NCBI GenBank assembly: GCA_934045905.1
Contig: OW203770.1
Location: 3,224,001-3,288,000 of the forward strand
DNA from: Leuctra nigra
Taxonomy: Eukaryota; Arthropoda; Insecta; Plecoptera; Leuctridae
Direction: 5' to 3'
Length of the DNA stretch: 64,000 nucleotides
Shown here piece after piece: positions 19,801-31,097 of the stretch. The notes under the pieces were generated by a model. That model ran no database searches, had not been told where the DNA came from, and saw only the letters and a list, made by a program, of their open reading frames with translations. The position numbers and the translations under genes are program-made. How positions within the stretch are numbered: position 1 is the first letter of the stretch; every line of letters begins with the position of its first letter.

Positions 19801-22800
19801 ATCATTTTAAAAAATCAGATAGTAACGACCCATTACAGCCTAAAAGACTAAATAATGCCGCACACTGGAGTTCATTATGACCTCTGGTGCAACCTCAAAG
19901 TGTTAATACGATATTTTTAATAAAATAATCGAAAATAATCGTATTTAACACTTTGAGGTCAGACCACCAGAGGTCATAATGAACTCCAGTGTGCGGCATT
20001 ATTTAGTATATTAGGCTGTTATGGGTCGTTTGCCTCTTAAATAGTTTTATAATTCGGAGATTTCTATCAATCTTTCTGTAACAATTACTTGAAAACTATT
20101 CATCCCACAATAATAATATTTTGTTTGTCTATATCTAGACATAGGTAGGTACTTAAAATACTGTGGAACCTCCTTACTACGTTTCTCCTCAATACGTTTT
20201 TCACCCTTACGTTTCTTTTAACGGTCCCCTGGCCCTAGCCTATAAGAACACATGTTAAATTGTTTCTATAGTACGTTTTTCACTTTAGTAGGTACTACAG
20301 TTTAATTTTTTTATCCTGGTCCCTTAAAAACGTTCTAAAGAGGACTGTTGCAGACGATGCTTCTCGGTTGACGCTCCTTGTGTTATGTTGGCCCCCAAAA
20401 GGGCCGTTTTATACGACCGTTTTCCAGTCGTCACCTGAAGATGACAGAGCTAGGTTTGTCAAAACGTCGTGTAAAACGGGCCTTTTGGGGGCCAACATCA
20501 ACACAAGGAGCGTCAACCGAAGGTCTGCATCTGACTACAGCTCCCAGACCCTAAGTCAACTCAAAGAGGACTGTATTTCACTCTTTTAATCCATTGTATA
20601 ACTAGAGAGAGTTCCCAATTATCATGAAACTTCAGAACATAGTGCAGTGTGTCGTCACCTGAACGAGCGTGGTGGCGTACACCTGCGCCGCCGCGCACGC
20701 GAGCCACATCGCCACGCACACGCCGCCCATCCGGCTTCTGCTCGTCGCCGTCGACGCAGCCTGCAGCGCGGCCCCCAGCGTTGCTACGGCGACGCGGGTC
20801 TGTGCGGTCATGTGCAGGGGGAGCGGGGGGAGGAGCAGCAGCGACAGCAGCAGGGGGAGGGCGGGGAGGTGGCGGCGATACGACGAGCCCAGATCCTGGG
20901 GAGAGAACATACGTTAGCGCACGGACTGTATCAGGGCAAGCGGAATAAAGTGCACACAAATATACTCAATTTCTTGGGAAAAGTAGGTCATGAAACTAAA
21001 ACACGGGACACACTCTCAAGTTTTTTTCAATCATTTCAGTAGTATAATTTAAAGCATACTTTGTATTGTTTACAGGTGTTCCATACAGTGGTTAATTTGT
21101 AAAGTAATAAGTGGGCGGACGCTCGGTGATGGCAGGGGAAACATTGCTTACGGAAACAATGGGGGGTTTGGGGGTAAGGCCCCCCAATACATTGCGGGTC
21201 CGGGCCGCATAGCCCCGGGAAAATGTTGAATTTCAGATCCAAATTTGGTGCTTTTATATGCGTTTTGTACAAAATTTTAAGCCAATTTTCACTTATGAAA
21301 ATAAGTGGGCGGACGGCGTCCACCCAAATTGAATTTTTATTAAGTGTGTTACTTAATAAAGAATATGAAACTGACTGAATAGCAGAAAGGCAGGTAAAGT
21401 CACTTGACAGCTGTCATCCAATGAGAGAGCTGCTTTTTACTAACAGCTCTCTGCATCTACTTGACAACGTCAGTGTTTTTATTACATACATGAAAGTAGG
21501 TGTAATTACAACGTACCTAGGTATTGTACATTCTCATATTTTCACAACATCGTAAGGTTAACCCATTTGGTTGAGATCATCAAACAGATGATTTGATTGT
21601 TAAAAAATCAAAATTACATGATGTACACTCAGCCAAACAAAACTTGAACGTTGACCAAATTTGAATGACTGCTGGTCATGTCCCATAACCAATCAAAGCT
21701 TGTTATTATCATTGAAATGTGAGGTCACCTACTAGAGTGAGACAATGAGATCGCTTAGAGATGGTGCGATCTTACATTTATCAGCCTATCAGATTTAATG
21801 AAAGTTCAAGTTTTGTTTGGCCAAGTGTACCTACCTAGCATTAGTTTTAAATCAACTTTTGTTCATTTTAAGGAGGGGCCATCATATTTCCCCTTTCCTA
21901 AGAAATTGTTCATATTTTACACCAAGGACCTAGAAAACTTTATACTGCACCATAAGACGCAAAGAAAAAGTAGGCAAGCTGAACTAATTTTCGAGTTCAA
22001 AGTTACAGTTTTTAATTCAATTTAACAAATTGCTACCTATACTATACAGAAAAATACATGCTGATGCTGATATTTTAAAAAGTGTATTATTGCTGCTTCT
22101 CACCCTTTGATTTCTTTGAAAAAGTAAAAACTACTGTAGTAATCGTATCAGAATATTTTATTTTAACAGTTTTATGTGTATGTAATGTATACATTCCTGG
22201 ATAATTTTATTGTAGGCAAGAATACAAAGGAATTCCGAATAACCCACATTAAAAAAAATATATCTTAGATATATCCCAAATTATATTTTATATGTGCAAG
22301 ATGTACTCGGGATATACCCGGGATCTCGGATATATCTCAGATATATTTAAGATACATACAAGATACATCAATAATTAGTTTTCTTCTTGACATTTTATTA
22401 TGTAAAAATTTTGAGTTAAAAATAGAAATGAGAAATAATGTGTTGAGTTTAAGTCAAAAAGTGTGTTTGATAAATATTATACAATATATAAACAATATAT
22501 AACTAGAATATAACTCGAATATATCTGCATGTAACATTTTGATATGTAATTAAAATATATTACAAATATAATTTGAAATATATCGGTATAAATTAATAAT
22601 TACTTTTTTCTTGACTTTTATTATGTAGAAATTTTGAGTAAAAAATAGAAATGAGAAATAATGTGTAGAATTTTAGTCAAAAAGGGTGTTTGATAAATAT
22701 TATACAATATATAACTAAATAATATATAACTAGAATATAACTTGAATATATCTGCAGATATGTAATTAAAATATATCACAAATATAATTTGAAATATATT

Positions 22801-25800
22801 TGTAGTGGTTAGTACATCTGACCGACTGATGGCAGCGCCACCATCGCCCACCTTGACGGCCAGGAGTCGGCAACGACAAGTCTGGCCGCCATGTTTGTTT
22901 TAACTGTCGTTGCTCGCACCGGCTCGTTGGTCGTTGCATTTACAATGTTCGGTAATTCTTTTGAGTTTTACGTTAATATAGGACAAGTTTCCGTCGGCTA
23001 CAGTGTTATTTTCTTTCACAAATGAACCGTGTATGTCTCTTATGCATTAATTGGGTAGAATTATTGAAATAATAGCACGCCGATTAGTGTCAACAAACAA
23101 CATTCAGAATGGGTAGGTAACATGAAAAATGACTTCCAATGGGAGGTATGTATCACTACTAACTGTTTATGTATTATGTGAGTGAATAAAATAGTCATAC
23201 GTTAGTAGGAGGAGTTATAGTTTCGAGTGCTAATAAAAACTTATGTGAACAGTGTACGGTAGTACCTAGGTACACTATTATTAAACCTTAACCTCTTGGC
23301 ACGTCTAAATTCGTGCAGGATAATGTTTAATGCAAAACATCTTACCTCTGTACAAGTGAAAATGTTCGTTCAATAGAAACCAGAGGTACCAAGACACACC
23401 CTACCTAGTATAGGTAGGTACCTACTAGTTGGCATGACTTATATGTTCTGCTTTTCCGTTGTCTTGGTTATATCTTGGTTATATTAGGATTCTATAAGGT
23501 TTATATATCTTGGTTATATTTGAATTCTATAATGTTTATATTTTGTTTATATTTGGATCCTATATGGTTTATATTTTAGTTATATTTGGATTCTATACGG
23601 GTTACATTTTAAATTTATGTACTACATTAATTTATAAATCTAGTATATTTCGACGCGATTTGAGATATATTCTCAATATAATTCAAATACATTTTAAGTA
23701 TAATTAGAATATACCCATGCAGTTATATTTTCGATATAATTAAAATATATTTATTTGTCCCAATTTGTATGTAAATCAGATATATCCAAAATATACTTTT
23801 AGATATATCTGAAATACATTTTTTTTTATATATCTGAGATATATTTTTTTTGATGTGGGAATGCCATAAACAATTACTCGGACTTTGATTAAATGATACT
23901 TTTAGTGATGCCACCGGGTAGTAATTTTTGTACCCGGTACTTGCCAGCAGTACCCAGGCGCGTGCCGGGTACCTGCCTTCTAAAAAAAAAAAAAAAAAAT
24001 AATTGAACAACAGATTCTGAAGATGATGGAAAAATAAACATTGTTAGGTATTTTTGTGCAATGAAAATTGCACAATTGAAAATAGAACTGCGGCAACTGG
24101 CAAGTGGTGCCACTAATGCACTGTGTGGCGACCAGAGGGGTGTTGGAGGGGTAAATTATCGTGATGATTCCTGTTGGAGAGAAGAATGTGCTTGTGTGCT
24201 TCCCTGCTCGATTGGCGCAGCATAAAAGTAGAATTTATTTACTACTACCTGCAGGTAGTGAATTTAATCTGGGTCTCTCATTACCCGGTTCTGACCCGGG
24301 TACCTGATGGCATCACTAATACTTTTAATTGTGTGTGAGCTCATGGTGCCAAAATTCAAACTTGTCACATAATGAAAAAAACTAACTTATAACATTAACA
24401 ATAGTTTTATTAAATAAAAATAAATAATGGAGAATAATTGAAATTATTTGTCAGAGAATATTCTCGAGAATATTCTCCGAAGAATATTCTCGGCTCCCAT
24501 CACTACATCTAACTCACCTTGTTCTTGATGTAGCTCATGGCCGAGAGTTTCAGTCCTAAGAGCCAAGCCTTCTCTCTCTCCAGCTTCCCTCTGACCTCCA
24601 CTTCGCACCGCCCGCACAGCTGGTACGTCCGCTCGAGGTCGCGCTCGAACTGCTCCACCTCCTCGTCGAACCTGGTCGGATCGCGCGGACGGAACGACGC
24701 CAGCTGCAGCACTTTGAGTCGCTGGTTGTCGTTGCACGACTCGCACAGGCCGTTGCCCCCCGGGCGGCCTGACGCCGATCGGAGTCTGGCGGGCCGGTTG
24801 AGGCTGGTGTCGTGTTGCGCCGGGATTATCTGTGAACAATCACGTTACATCGTAAGCAGCAGAAAGAGTCGGTTATGACTTATGCAGTTTGTACGGGCGC
24901 CTTGAATTTTTCTTTTAACATTACCTAAGTTGGGTATCTTATTGATAAACAACAACAAAATTTTCAGTTCATTTTGTTATTTTGTGGCAGTGCAGTGTTG
25001 CCAAAATGCTAAAAAAAAATACTTCCCTCAGGGTAGATAACACTCAACAAATTATAAAACGGTATTTGAAAAAATGTATGGGCAAAAAAAAATTATTGGC
25101 ATCATCCTATGAAGTCTATGCTAAAACTCATCATCTAGCAGCTAGCTCTTGTAAGCGACTCTGATTTCATTGATATTAACAAGGAATGATTGTCAAACAA
25201 GCAATCAGTCCATTTTGTTCAAATTCCATTTTATAATTTGCCAAGTTTACTTATATCCTAGATCGTTCCAGGCAGATTTTATACGGATTCATGGCCACCC
25301 ACCTGATGTCAGACCAAACAAAATAATAAACTGACGTGGTGGGTTGAAAGCTATTTCGTTTGGTCAGACTTAACTTTGACGTAATGCTCGATTATACAAG
25401 CACTCGAACAATCTCGAAAATCGGGTCCAGATTGCGCCTACCCACTTTGCAATGCACGCTTGCAATGCAACATCAATGGTTAAATATCATTTAGTGAATT
25501 TCATGCATTTTACGACCAATATTCGGCGAATATCAACTAATTCTGGTTTACATGGATCCATGACAGGATCAAGTCTTGCAAGAGCCAAACTCGTAACCAA
25601 ACATCACAATATGATAGTCAAAATTGTTTTTAATTAGGTTACTGTAGGTCCTAATCTTCATTTTAAGTTTAGAAGAGACTTCACTGCAAATATCACTAAC
25701 CTTATTGTATCCGCCATCGGCTAGGAATCCGTTGTATTGCTCACAGCTCTTGCAGTCCCATGTATTGCGGTCATTGAAAGGAACCCGAGAGACAGCTTGA

Positions 25801-26034
25801 CAGAACCAGCACGTTACGTTGATGCCAAACCTCGGTCTACGAACAAGACAAGTTTGAGGTTAAGAGACCACTATGTCACACTATCCAGTAATGATCTACA
25901 ATAAAAACAATAGCAATATGCAAAATAAACATTTGAAATTACCTTAGATTCACGTAAAACTTTGTGAACAGTAGAAATGCAACAGATAACCCGAGGATCC
26001 CTGCCAGAATCCAGGATGCATTATCAATGTCCAT
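13874..26034 (-). CDS. TMEM201: TMEM201/Samp1 (Ima1-family inner nuclear membrane protein), 8 exons, 704 aa
   Basis: Coding exons (5' to 3' on minus): 26034-25943, 25836-25701, 24829-24518, 20895-20659, 17106-17021, 16087-15606, 15179-14987, 14450-13874. All introns are GT-AG and all phases agree (2,115 nt, 705 codons with stop). Domains: N-terminal membrane helix (residues 8-24); Ima1 N-terminal zinc domain with Cys40/43, Cys59/62, Cys105/108 and Cys148/151; several hydrophobic segments in exons 4-5 (about 190-280); a long Ser/Pro/Asn-rich nucleoplasmic region; a final membrane helix (about 667-687). The family (human TMEM201, 666 aa; yeast Ima1) sits in the inner nuclear membrane and works with LINC-complex and lamina proteins in nuclear positioning. 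An in-frame upstream ATG at 26061 would add nine residues; 26034 has the better start context. Confidence 0.9.
14140..14232 (-). repeat. In-frame minisatellite in TMEM201 exon 8 (Asn-Ser-Ser repeats)
   Basis: A 21-bp unit (about CAATTCGAGTTTACTCCCG) repeats about five times and encodes NSSLL-type heptads. The unit length is a multiple of three, so copy-number change would keep the frame. Confidence 0.75.
14757..14950. repeat. Dispersed repeat shared with 28680-28860
   Basis: Sequence around AACAATGAGAGGATGTCACG and CAAGATGGTCGC matches the block at 28680-28860 with substitutions. It is an interspersed repeat of unknown class, in TMEM201 intron 7. Confidence 0.5.
15218..15440. mobile_element. 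TTAA-flanked MITE family C, truncated copy
   Basis: Starts TTAAGAGGGCTGAGAAGCC and keeps the left half of the elements at 42397-42709 and 60596-60972; the right terminus is lost. In TMEM201 intron 6. Confidence 0.6.
15550..16087 (-). CDS. TMEM201: Alternative 3' end of TMEM201 exon 6 (short isoform)
   Basis: Exon 6 has a strong donor (ATCA|GTGAGTAC, exon end 15606) that joins in phase to exon 7. If this donor is ignored, the frame continues 18 codons to a stop at 15550, giving a protein of 466 residues that lacks exons 7-8 and the last membrane helix. A short isoform of Samp1 is known in mammals. Whether it is used here needs transcript data. Confidence 0.4.
16604..16897. repeat. Foldback family E, intact inverted repeat
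   Basis: GCGATACGATTGGAGAC at the left is matched by its complement at the right. The arms extend inward past CTTAGGGTTATCCC. Related copies lie at about 43013-43264 and 55634-55910. In TMEM201 intron 5. Confidence 0.7.
17385..17455 (-). ncRNA. tRNA-like SINE remnant
   Basis: On the minus strand, GGTTCAAGCCC matches a Pol III B box, but no convincing A box at the right distance is seen. Probably a decayed SINE captured by the hAT element. Confidence 0.3.
17481..18962. mobile_element. hAT-type non-autonomous element, inner, TSD TTCCAGTC
   Basis: 1,482 bp from TAGTGTTG to CATCACTA with perfect 8-bp duplications TTCCAGTC (17473-17480, 18963-18970). Both ends carry clusters of GTAATTTAC/GTAAATTAC, the typical subterminal repeats of hAT elements. 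The internal DNA has no transposase frame. Confidence 0.85.
19505..19724. mobile_element. Right-end fragment of a hAT-type element
   Basis: Homologous to the right half of the element at 23903-24318 (shared GGGGTGTTGGAGGGG, TTACCCGGTTCTGACCC, terminus GGCATCACTA). It abuts the TTAA foldback at 19725. Confidence 0.6.
19725..20040. mobile_element. TTAA foldback family D, copy 1 (right arm deleted)
   Basis: Starts TTAAGAGGCAAACGGAAGCG and ends in GCCTCTTAA. Almost the whole element is an inverted repeat, but the distal right arm has lost about 90 bp. Full copies lie at 55015-55417 and 61118-61520. Confidence 0.75.
20365..20519. mobile_element. 155-bp foldback MITE
   Basis: CGGTTGACGCTCCTTGTGTT at the left and its complement at the right; the arms include GGCCCCCAAAAGG and run nearly to the middle. 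In TMEM201 intron 4, about 140 bp upstream (in gene sense, downstream) of exon 4. Confidence 0.65.
21623..21830. mobile_element. MITE family A, diverged copy
   Basis: Termini GTACACTC...AAGTGTAC and an inner block with TTGTTATTATC and GTCACCTACTAGAG match 129-343 with many changes. In TMEM201 intron 3. Confidence 0.55.
22243..23859. mobile_element. AT-rich 1.6-kb element with inverted ends
   Basis: The left end CCCACATTAAAAAAAATATA matches the complement of the right end. Both flanks are made of repeated GATATATC-like blocks. The centre (about 22800-23440) is much richer in GC and has no open frame I can support. In TMEM201 intron 3. Confidence 0.6.
23903..24318. mobile_element. hAT-type non-autonomous element (TAGTGATGCC ends)
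   Basis: Runs from TAGTGATGCCACC to GGCATCACTA, flanked by ATACTTT/ATACTTTT. It carries repeated ACCCGGGTACC-like blocks near both ends and an A17 run. A half copy is at 19505-19724. Confidence 0.65.
24425..24505. mobile_element. hAT-type terminus adjoining TMEM201 exon 3
   Basis: On the minus strand the intron reads GTGAGTTAGATG and then TAGTGATGGGAGCC followed by repeated GAATATTCTC blocks. This is a single hAT-like end placed 12 bases into the intron; the other end is not found. Confidence 0.45.
24518..25836 (-). CDS. TMEM201: TMEM201 exons 2-3: Ima1 N-terminal zinc-binding domain
   Basis: Exon 2 (25836-25701) carries CWFC and CKSC, with the family signature DRNTWDCKSCEQYNGF. Exon 3 (24829-24518) carries CESC and CGRC plus FRPRDPTRFDEEVEQF. 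These pairs form the four CXXC zinc ligands of the family. The exon boundaries fall in phase 0 on both sides of exon 3. This is the strongest single piece of evidence for the gene's identity. Confidence 0.92.
25039..25250. mobile_element. MITE family A, diverged copy
   Basis: CACTCAACAAATTATAAAAC at the left, with a matching degenerate right end, and shared inner bases (GATTTCATTGAT, TGATTGTCAA). In TMEM201 intron 2. Confidence 0.55.
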
Positions 26035-26061
26035 GACAATACCTAGATACGTCTTAAACAT

Positions 26062-27498
26062 GGCACATTTGTAAGTCGAATTAGAGAATGTGGAACAAAT
26101 CGGTTTTTATTTGTAATAGATAAACTAAAGTGTATTTACAATCATGTTTGTAAAACTTGCATTTTCGATCGCACGTGAAGAAATGCAGTCGCCAGCCGGG
26201 AGAAAAACTAAAATGGCCGCGATATTTTGGTAAATAATGCAAACAGAACAAAATAAATAACCAGATTTTGAAAATGTATAATCAATTTGTATGTGATACA
26301 AATATCAAATAACCCAATAATATTACTAAATATTTCTATATAAACTGAATGCATAGTGTATTGTTGAGTTTTATATTAATATATGCACATAAAATAAAAT
26401 AAGTAAAACTGTCACATATAATTATGTTGGCGGCCATGTTCATTGGGCGCGCTGAGTTTCAACAAAAAGCGTTCGGTACTCCCTAGTTTGTCGGCTGCTT
26501 ACCTATTATATTTTTTTGTTACGTACGTACTTTGTTACGTTTAGAGGCCCCTAAACCAGGTTTACCGCCTCTAAACCGAGTTTAGAATATTGGTGAAACG
26601 CATCCTAATTGTTAAAACAATTTAACAAAACAAGTTAATTGATTTGAATTTGTTTGACAAGTTGGGAATCGTCAGTTTTTGAAGATCGTTCCACATTTCA
26701 AAATTGCCGCTCGAAAACTGATGTCTTCGGAAAGAGTAGTATTTCCGATCTTCCGATCGTCAATGATAAATTCTTCATAAGACGTTTTCGTCCGGCTGTT
26801 CGCGGGTATGCCGACCGTCTCATCCGCTCATTGACGCTCGGCGGTCCGATTTCACTGCCTCCTACATGACTGGTCGCTGACTGCATGTTCATCTTGGTTC
26901 CGCGGACTGACATCCACCAGGCCGATGTCCAAGATGGCCGATGTAAACAAACAACGAACTGTCAGAAAGTGTTTTAAATGATATTTCACCCGAATTTTCC
27001 CTAAAATAATGTGTTTAAGAATTTGAAACATAATACAAGGGTTGTTTGTGTCTTATCCAATATAAGTCAGCGTAAATATAATATAATCGTGTTGATAATA
27101 ACAAAACAATTGAGAAAGTGAGAGAAGCTGTGGCCGTCATGCATTTTCAACTTTCAAGGCTCGTTTTTGCCATCAGTGTACCTACACAAATACTAGTGGT
27201 ATCTTGATATGTTGTTGAACATGGTCCTGCGTTTTTTTTAAATTAAACTGGACGCTCGACCAATCAACGTAAAATTTTGCATGGTCATGGAAAAAAATTT
27301 AAGGGTTTTTGTAAATTTTCAGAGTATTATCTGTCGTTAAGAGTCTGTGTCTTCTGTGTGTTTTACATTTTATGCGTCTTGGATATATTTGTCAAATTTC
27401 GTGATAGAAATGTCAATGTCAGGTTTTTGTGGCTGCTCCTTTGTTGATGCATTTCGTTTCGGCTCTTCCCAACAGGGCCGTATTATCCATAAAGTGGG
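26062..27498. other. TMEM201 upstream region; no other gene seen
   Basis: Contains the TMEM201 5' flank with GGCGGCCAT-type stretches (around 26430). The short open frames near 26654-26913 lack domains or splice support. Confidence 0.4.
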
Positions 27499-27963
27499 TA
27501 TCACACTGAGTTGCAACCCGTGGTAGGAACTCTTGTATGGAAACTTTTGTTGCAAAACATGGCAAAAGCCTATCACACGCAACTGTTTGGGTTGTAACCA
27601 AAATAAAAGTAAGGGAATAACAAATCTGACAGCGGCAATCCAAATCTCATACTTTGAGTGATTACTTGTGAAAGAAAGATATTTAAGTAAGTACAAGTTA
27701 ATAATAATACACAATATTTATCCATACACATGTTCAAGTTAAATATTCATCTGAGAAATATGATTTATAGCTATTATTTATAGCATCCAATTGGTCAGTT
27801 CACGTCACGTGGTACCACAACAAATGGTTGGAACCGGAAAAATAGAGACTTCTCTATTTTTCAACCCAACCCGTGGGTTGACCAAATTCAGTCTCTGCAC
27901 ATGCGCGGCCAAACATATTTTCCAACCGCCGCTTCCATACACGGGTTGCAACTCAGTGTGATA
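27499..27963. mobile_element. 465-bp MITE with TATCACACTGAG inverted ends
   Basis: TATCACACTGAGTTGCAACC at the left and its complement at the right. An inner pair (CCCGTGGGTTG-like) also repeats. No coding frame. Confidence 0.65.
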
Positions 27964-28015
27964 GGGCTTTAAGGCAGCATAGGCAGTCTGCCTAGGGTAG
28001 TGCTATTTGTACAAC

Positions 28016-28383
28016 GAGCTTCCTACATGCTGAAAAAACGAGGTTGGCAGCATTGGTTGGAGCATACGCTTTACTGGGCAGACGAAGGAAAACAACTCTC
28101 TATGGGTAGACAAATTCGAACTAGCGAAAATTAAAACTGGGCAACCTAAAAAAAATAACTCTATGGTTAGGCAGAATTAAAACTTGTGAAAATGTCAATA
28201 TAAAAAAAAGTACGACCCGAAGCGGATTCAAACCTGAGACCCCTAGAGCACAGTAAGCAGGCGCTCTACCAGACGTGCTACTAAGGCAGCGATGCTTTTC
28301 GGCGTTCATAACCACTTCATATATAACCATTATAACCCACATCAATGATGCCAACCTCGTTATTTGAGCATGTAGGAAGCTCA
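28016..28383. mobile_element. Foldback element containing a tRNA-like SINE
   Basis: GAGCTTCCTACATGCT...AACGAGGTTGGCA at the left is mirrored at the right (TGCCAACCTCGTT...CATGTAGGAAGCTC). The centre holds the tRNA-like unit listed separately. Confidence 0.6.
28206..28292 (-). ncRNA. tRNA-derived SINE head
   Basis: On the minus strand, TAGCACGTCTGGTAGAGC resembles a tRNA A box/D arm. GGTTTGAATCC, about 33 bases on, matches the B box, and a T8 run follows. The anticodon arm does not fold well, so this is a decayed tRNA-derived repeat, not a functional tRNA. Confidence 0.5.
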
Positions 28384-28679
28384 ATGTATTAATAGCCTTA
28401 ACCGTCTGCATAGGGCCTACGAAGTTTAGGGGGCCTACGAAAGTGCCACTTCAATAAATAAAATATAAAAAAATAAAAAAGAGGACGAGAAGGAGGTCGA
28501 GAAGAAGTACAAAAGAAGTACAATTTACTTCAATTTTAATTAAGTATTCATAGTTTGCACGAGCTTCTTTTGTTTTACATCAACAATGTAAAAAGTATAT
28601 TTTCGGCCTTTTGGTGTAACAGCAGACTCTGTCAAGTCACTTTAATTTAATTATTATCGGTTAGTCGCAGATAGTTTGT

Positions 28680-28860
28680 AAATGAGTGGTTTTATACATA
28701 TAAGAACTTTTCTGCAGCCTACAATAGCACAGGTAACCATAAATAATATCAAAAAAATACTGAAAAACAGATTGACTGCCGTTCTCACATGTTACACCAA
28801 GATGGCCGCGCAACAATGAGATGATGTCACGTGCAAACTATGAATTTCGTAATGTACATG
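28680..28860. repeat. Dispersed repeat shared with 14757-14950
   Basis: Shares CAAGATGG and AACAATGAGATGATGTCACG with the intron 7 copy of TMEM201. Class unknown. Confidence 0.5.
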
Positions 28861-29227
28861 TCACATACATTATAGTAAATTCAGTATTCTTACAATTTAA
28901 TTAATTATTGACAAACACATTGTTACCTTGAGACATCTTCTACGCGCAAAACTTCGAAATTATGTTGTTGAATGACAATTGTCGCATAATATAATTTTGT
29001 ATTGATGGTAAAGATGGTATATAGATGGTATAGATGGTAATCGCAGCTGCCCAATGTCGATCTCAGATAATTTTTAATTAATTTTAATTTTGAGAAGCTC
29101 CTCATTCCTTCAGCGCCGGTCCCAAATATTCTTAAAGCAATGTTGACATTCGGAAAAACTAAAGAAATTGATTGCATAGTGTCAAAAAAACAAAAAATTC
29201 CCAGCAGGGCACAATACGCCTCATAAC

Positions 29228-30021
29228 GTCGTCCCCCCAGTTCAAGACTGCGTTATTGCAAAAAATTATTTTCTTTTTTTACTAAAATGTAATTGTCAGG
29301 ACCTCACCTATTATGTCCAATGATGCAAATTCTTATATTTCATAATTTGGTCATCCTAGACCACATAACGCTGTATTAAGGCCGATGCACAATTGACGCG
29401 GACGGACGACGCGGACGGACGACGGAGACGGATACAATGTTAAAGTCGTCGTCCGTCCGCGTTCGATTGTGAACAGCCAGTGTGAATATGTCATACCTAA
29501 ACATCGTATCCGTCTCCGCCGTCCGTCCGCGTCGTCCGTCTGCGTCAATTGTGCATCGGCCTTTACCCGTAGGTCATTTTCAACTTTTAATTCGTTCAAT
29601 ACTACGTTATCTGCAAACTTCTTATGCTATTTACAGATAGTGTAGTCTTACCTGGCGTCAAAACTAAATTCAAGACAACGTTATTTGCAGATAGTGCAGT
29701 ATTGCTCTGGAATTTAGTTTACCATGTTAAATCTGTCTTTAGAAATACAACTTGAGAAGATTGTTAGTTCAATACTGCACTATCTGCAAATAACGTTGAA
29801 TTGAATAATAAATTTACCTATTAATTAATATTGCCAATTATAATAATCCAATCAATATTTTGAAAAGTACGTAATGTGTATTTCTGTTGAGACTAATTAC
29901 ATAAAAATAATGATACCATTTAACTGTTATTCTGATTTGTTAGGCGATTTTGAAATATTAAAACGTCGTTTCTCAACAATGAAGTTTTGCAGATAACGCA
30001 GTCTTAAACTGGGGGGACGAC
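29228..30021. mobile_element. TIR element (GTCGTCCCCCCAG ends), copy 1
   Basis: GTCGTCCCCCCAGTTCAAG...GCGTTA at the left and its near-perfect complement at the right (about 28 bp). Inner repeats of GATAACGTTATTTGCA type occur. It contains a nested PIF/Harbinger-like MITE (29379-29562). Copy 2 is at 51786-53117. Confidence 0.7.
29379..29562. mobile_element. PIF/Harbinger-like MITE, TSD TTA
   Basis: AGGCCGATGCACAATTGACG ends, long inverted arms of CGGACGGACGAC repeats, and TTA duplicated at 29376-29378 and 29563-29565. TTA duplications and GGCC-type ends fit PIF/Harbinger. Confidence 0.7.
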
Positions 30022-30820
30022 TTCTCAAAATTGATTTCAAGGTGTCCAAAACCCCAAAAACGCCTTGCGGGGCAGGATGGGGCGCCCCCCACCCCCTGAC
30101 AGGAATCCTGCGGTAGCCCACGAATAGTAAACAACACGTGAACGCTAAGATCAACGTAAACAAGCAGCAGCTGGTGCAGCAGATGACCTTGAGTGAGAGA
30201 TGTAAACACACACAAGATGCACTTTGCCTCGTAGTGTAAGTAGTGTGAGTGACCTGTATTAGACGTAATGAAACATCTGTTACTGCCAAGTACTGTCCGA
30301 TAGGAATCTTCCTTCCATATTATTATCAGCAAACATTTTAGCACTTACGATCTTTAGCAGAAAGTTTTCACTTTATAGCACCTCAATCGATCAAAAACCC
30401 AAAAATACTTGTTTCGAAATTACCATCATGAATTACTTTTTCCAATATTTCATCTTTATTTAATTGAGACTAAAAGAATCATACGATCCTTTTAACTTGC
30501 AACTTTTATCTTATAATGATTTAAACATTATCCCTGGAATTATAGGAAAATCATTTTTATTGTGGTTCATAAGTTTTAAAGTACCTAGCAAATTTTCCTA
30601 ATATAATTTTAATATGTCTACCAGAAAATAAGTTTTTTGTTCAGAGTTGGGAATACATTAAATGGAGGAGAAAACTCAATATATCTCAGAAACTAGACAC
30701 GAGAAGTGTTTCATTTTTTGAAAGATTAAGCACCTATGGCATGAATATTGTTTATCAATAAGTAAGTTATGGCGATCTGAGACCATTCACCGATTGGTTG
30801 ATCCACATTACTGTACTATA
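30022..30820. other. Repeat-derived, one GCCTTGCGGGGC motif; no gene seen
   Basis: 30040-30130 contains the GC-rich hairpin motif and a CCTGCGGTAGCCCACG end like those at 50600 and 52170. The rest is AT-rich with nothing recognisable. Confidence 0.4.
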
Positions 30821-31034
30821 TACACCCAACAATTCATAAAACGGTATTTGAACGGAACAGATTGGCTGGTGATCAGGTTCCTTGACAATCAATCCTTGTT
30901 ATAATCAATGAAATCAGAGCTCACCTACTAGAGGTAGATGACGAGTTAGTATAGACTTCATCGGATGATGCATTCACATTTTTTCCAGCCAATCCATTTA
31001 ATTCAAATAACGTTTTATGAATTGTCGAGTGTAC
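30821..31034. mobile_element. MITE family A copy
   Basis: Inverted ends around ACAATTCATAAAACGG, with the same inner sequence as 129-343 and few differences. Confidence 0.75.
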
Positions 31035-31097
31035 CTATCAAAGATGAAATTTCCATACCTATTTGATTATTATTTAACAAATTTTTCATTATTAGAA

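Noticed and set aside
20561..20959. Long minus-strand Pro/Ala/Gly-rich frame and plus-strand counterparts
   Set aside because: They are other frames of GC-rich TMEM201 exon 4; only the frame that joins exons 3 and 5 in phase is accepted.
28206..28292. Functional tRNA gene
   Set aside because: A and B boxes are present but the anticodon and T arms do not pair properly, and it lies inside a foldback repeat.
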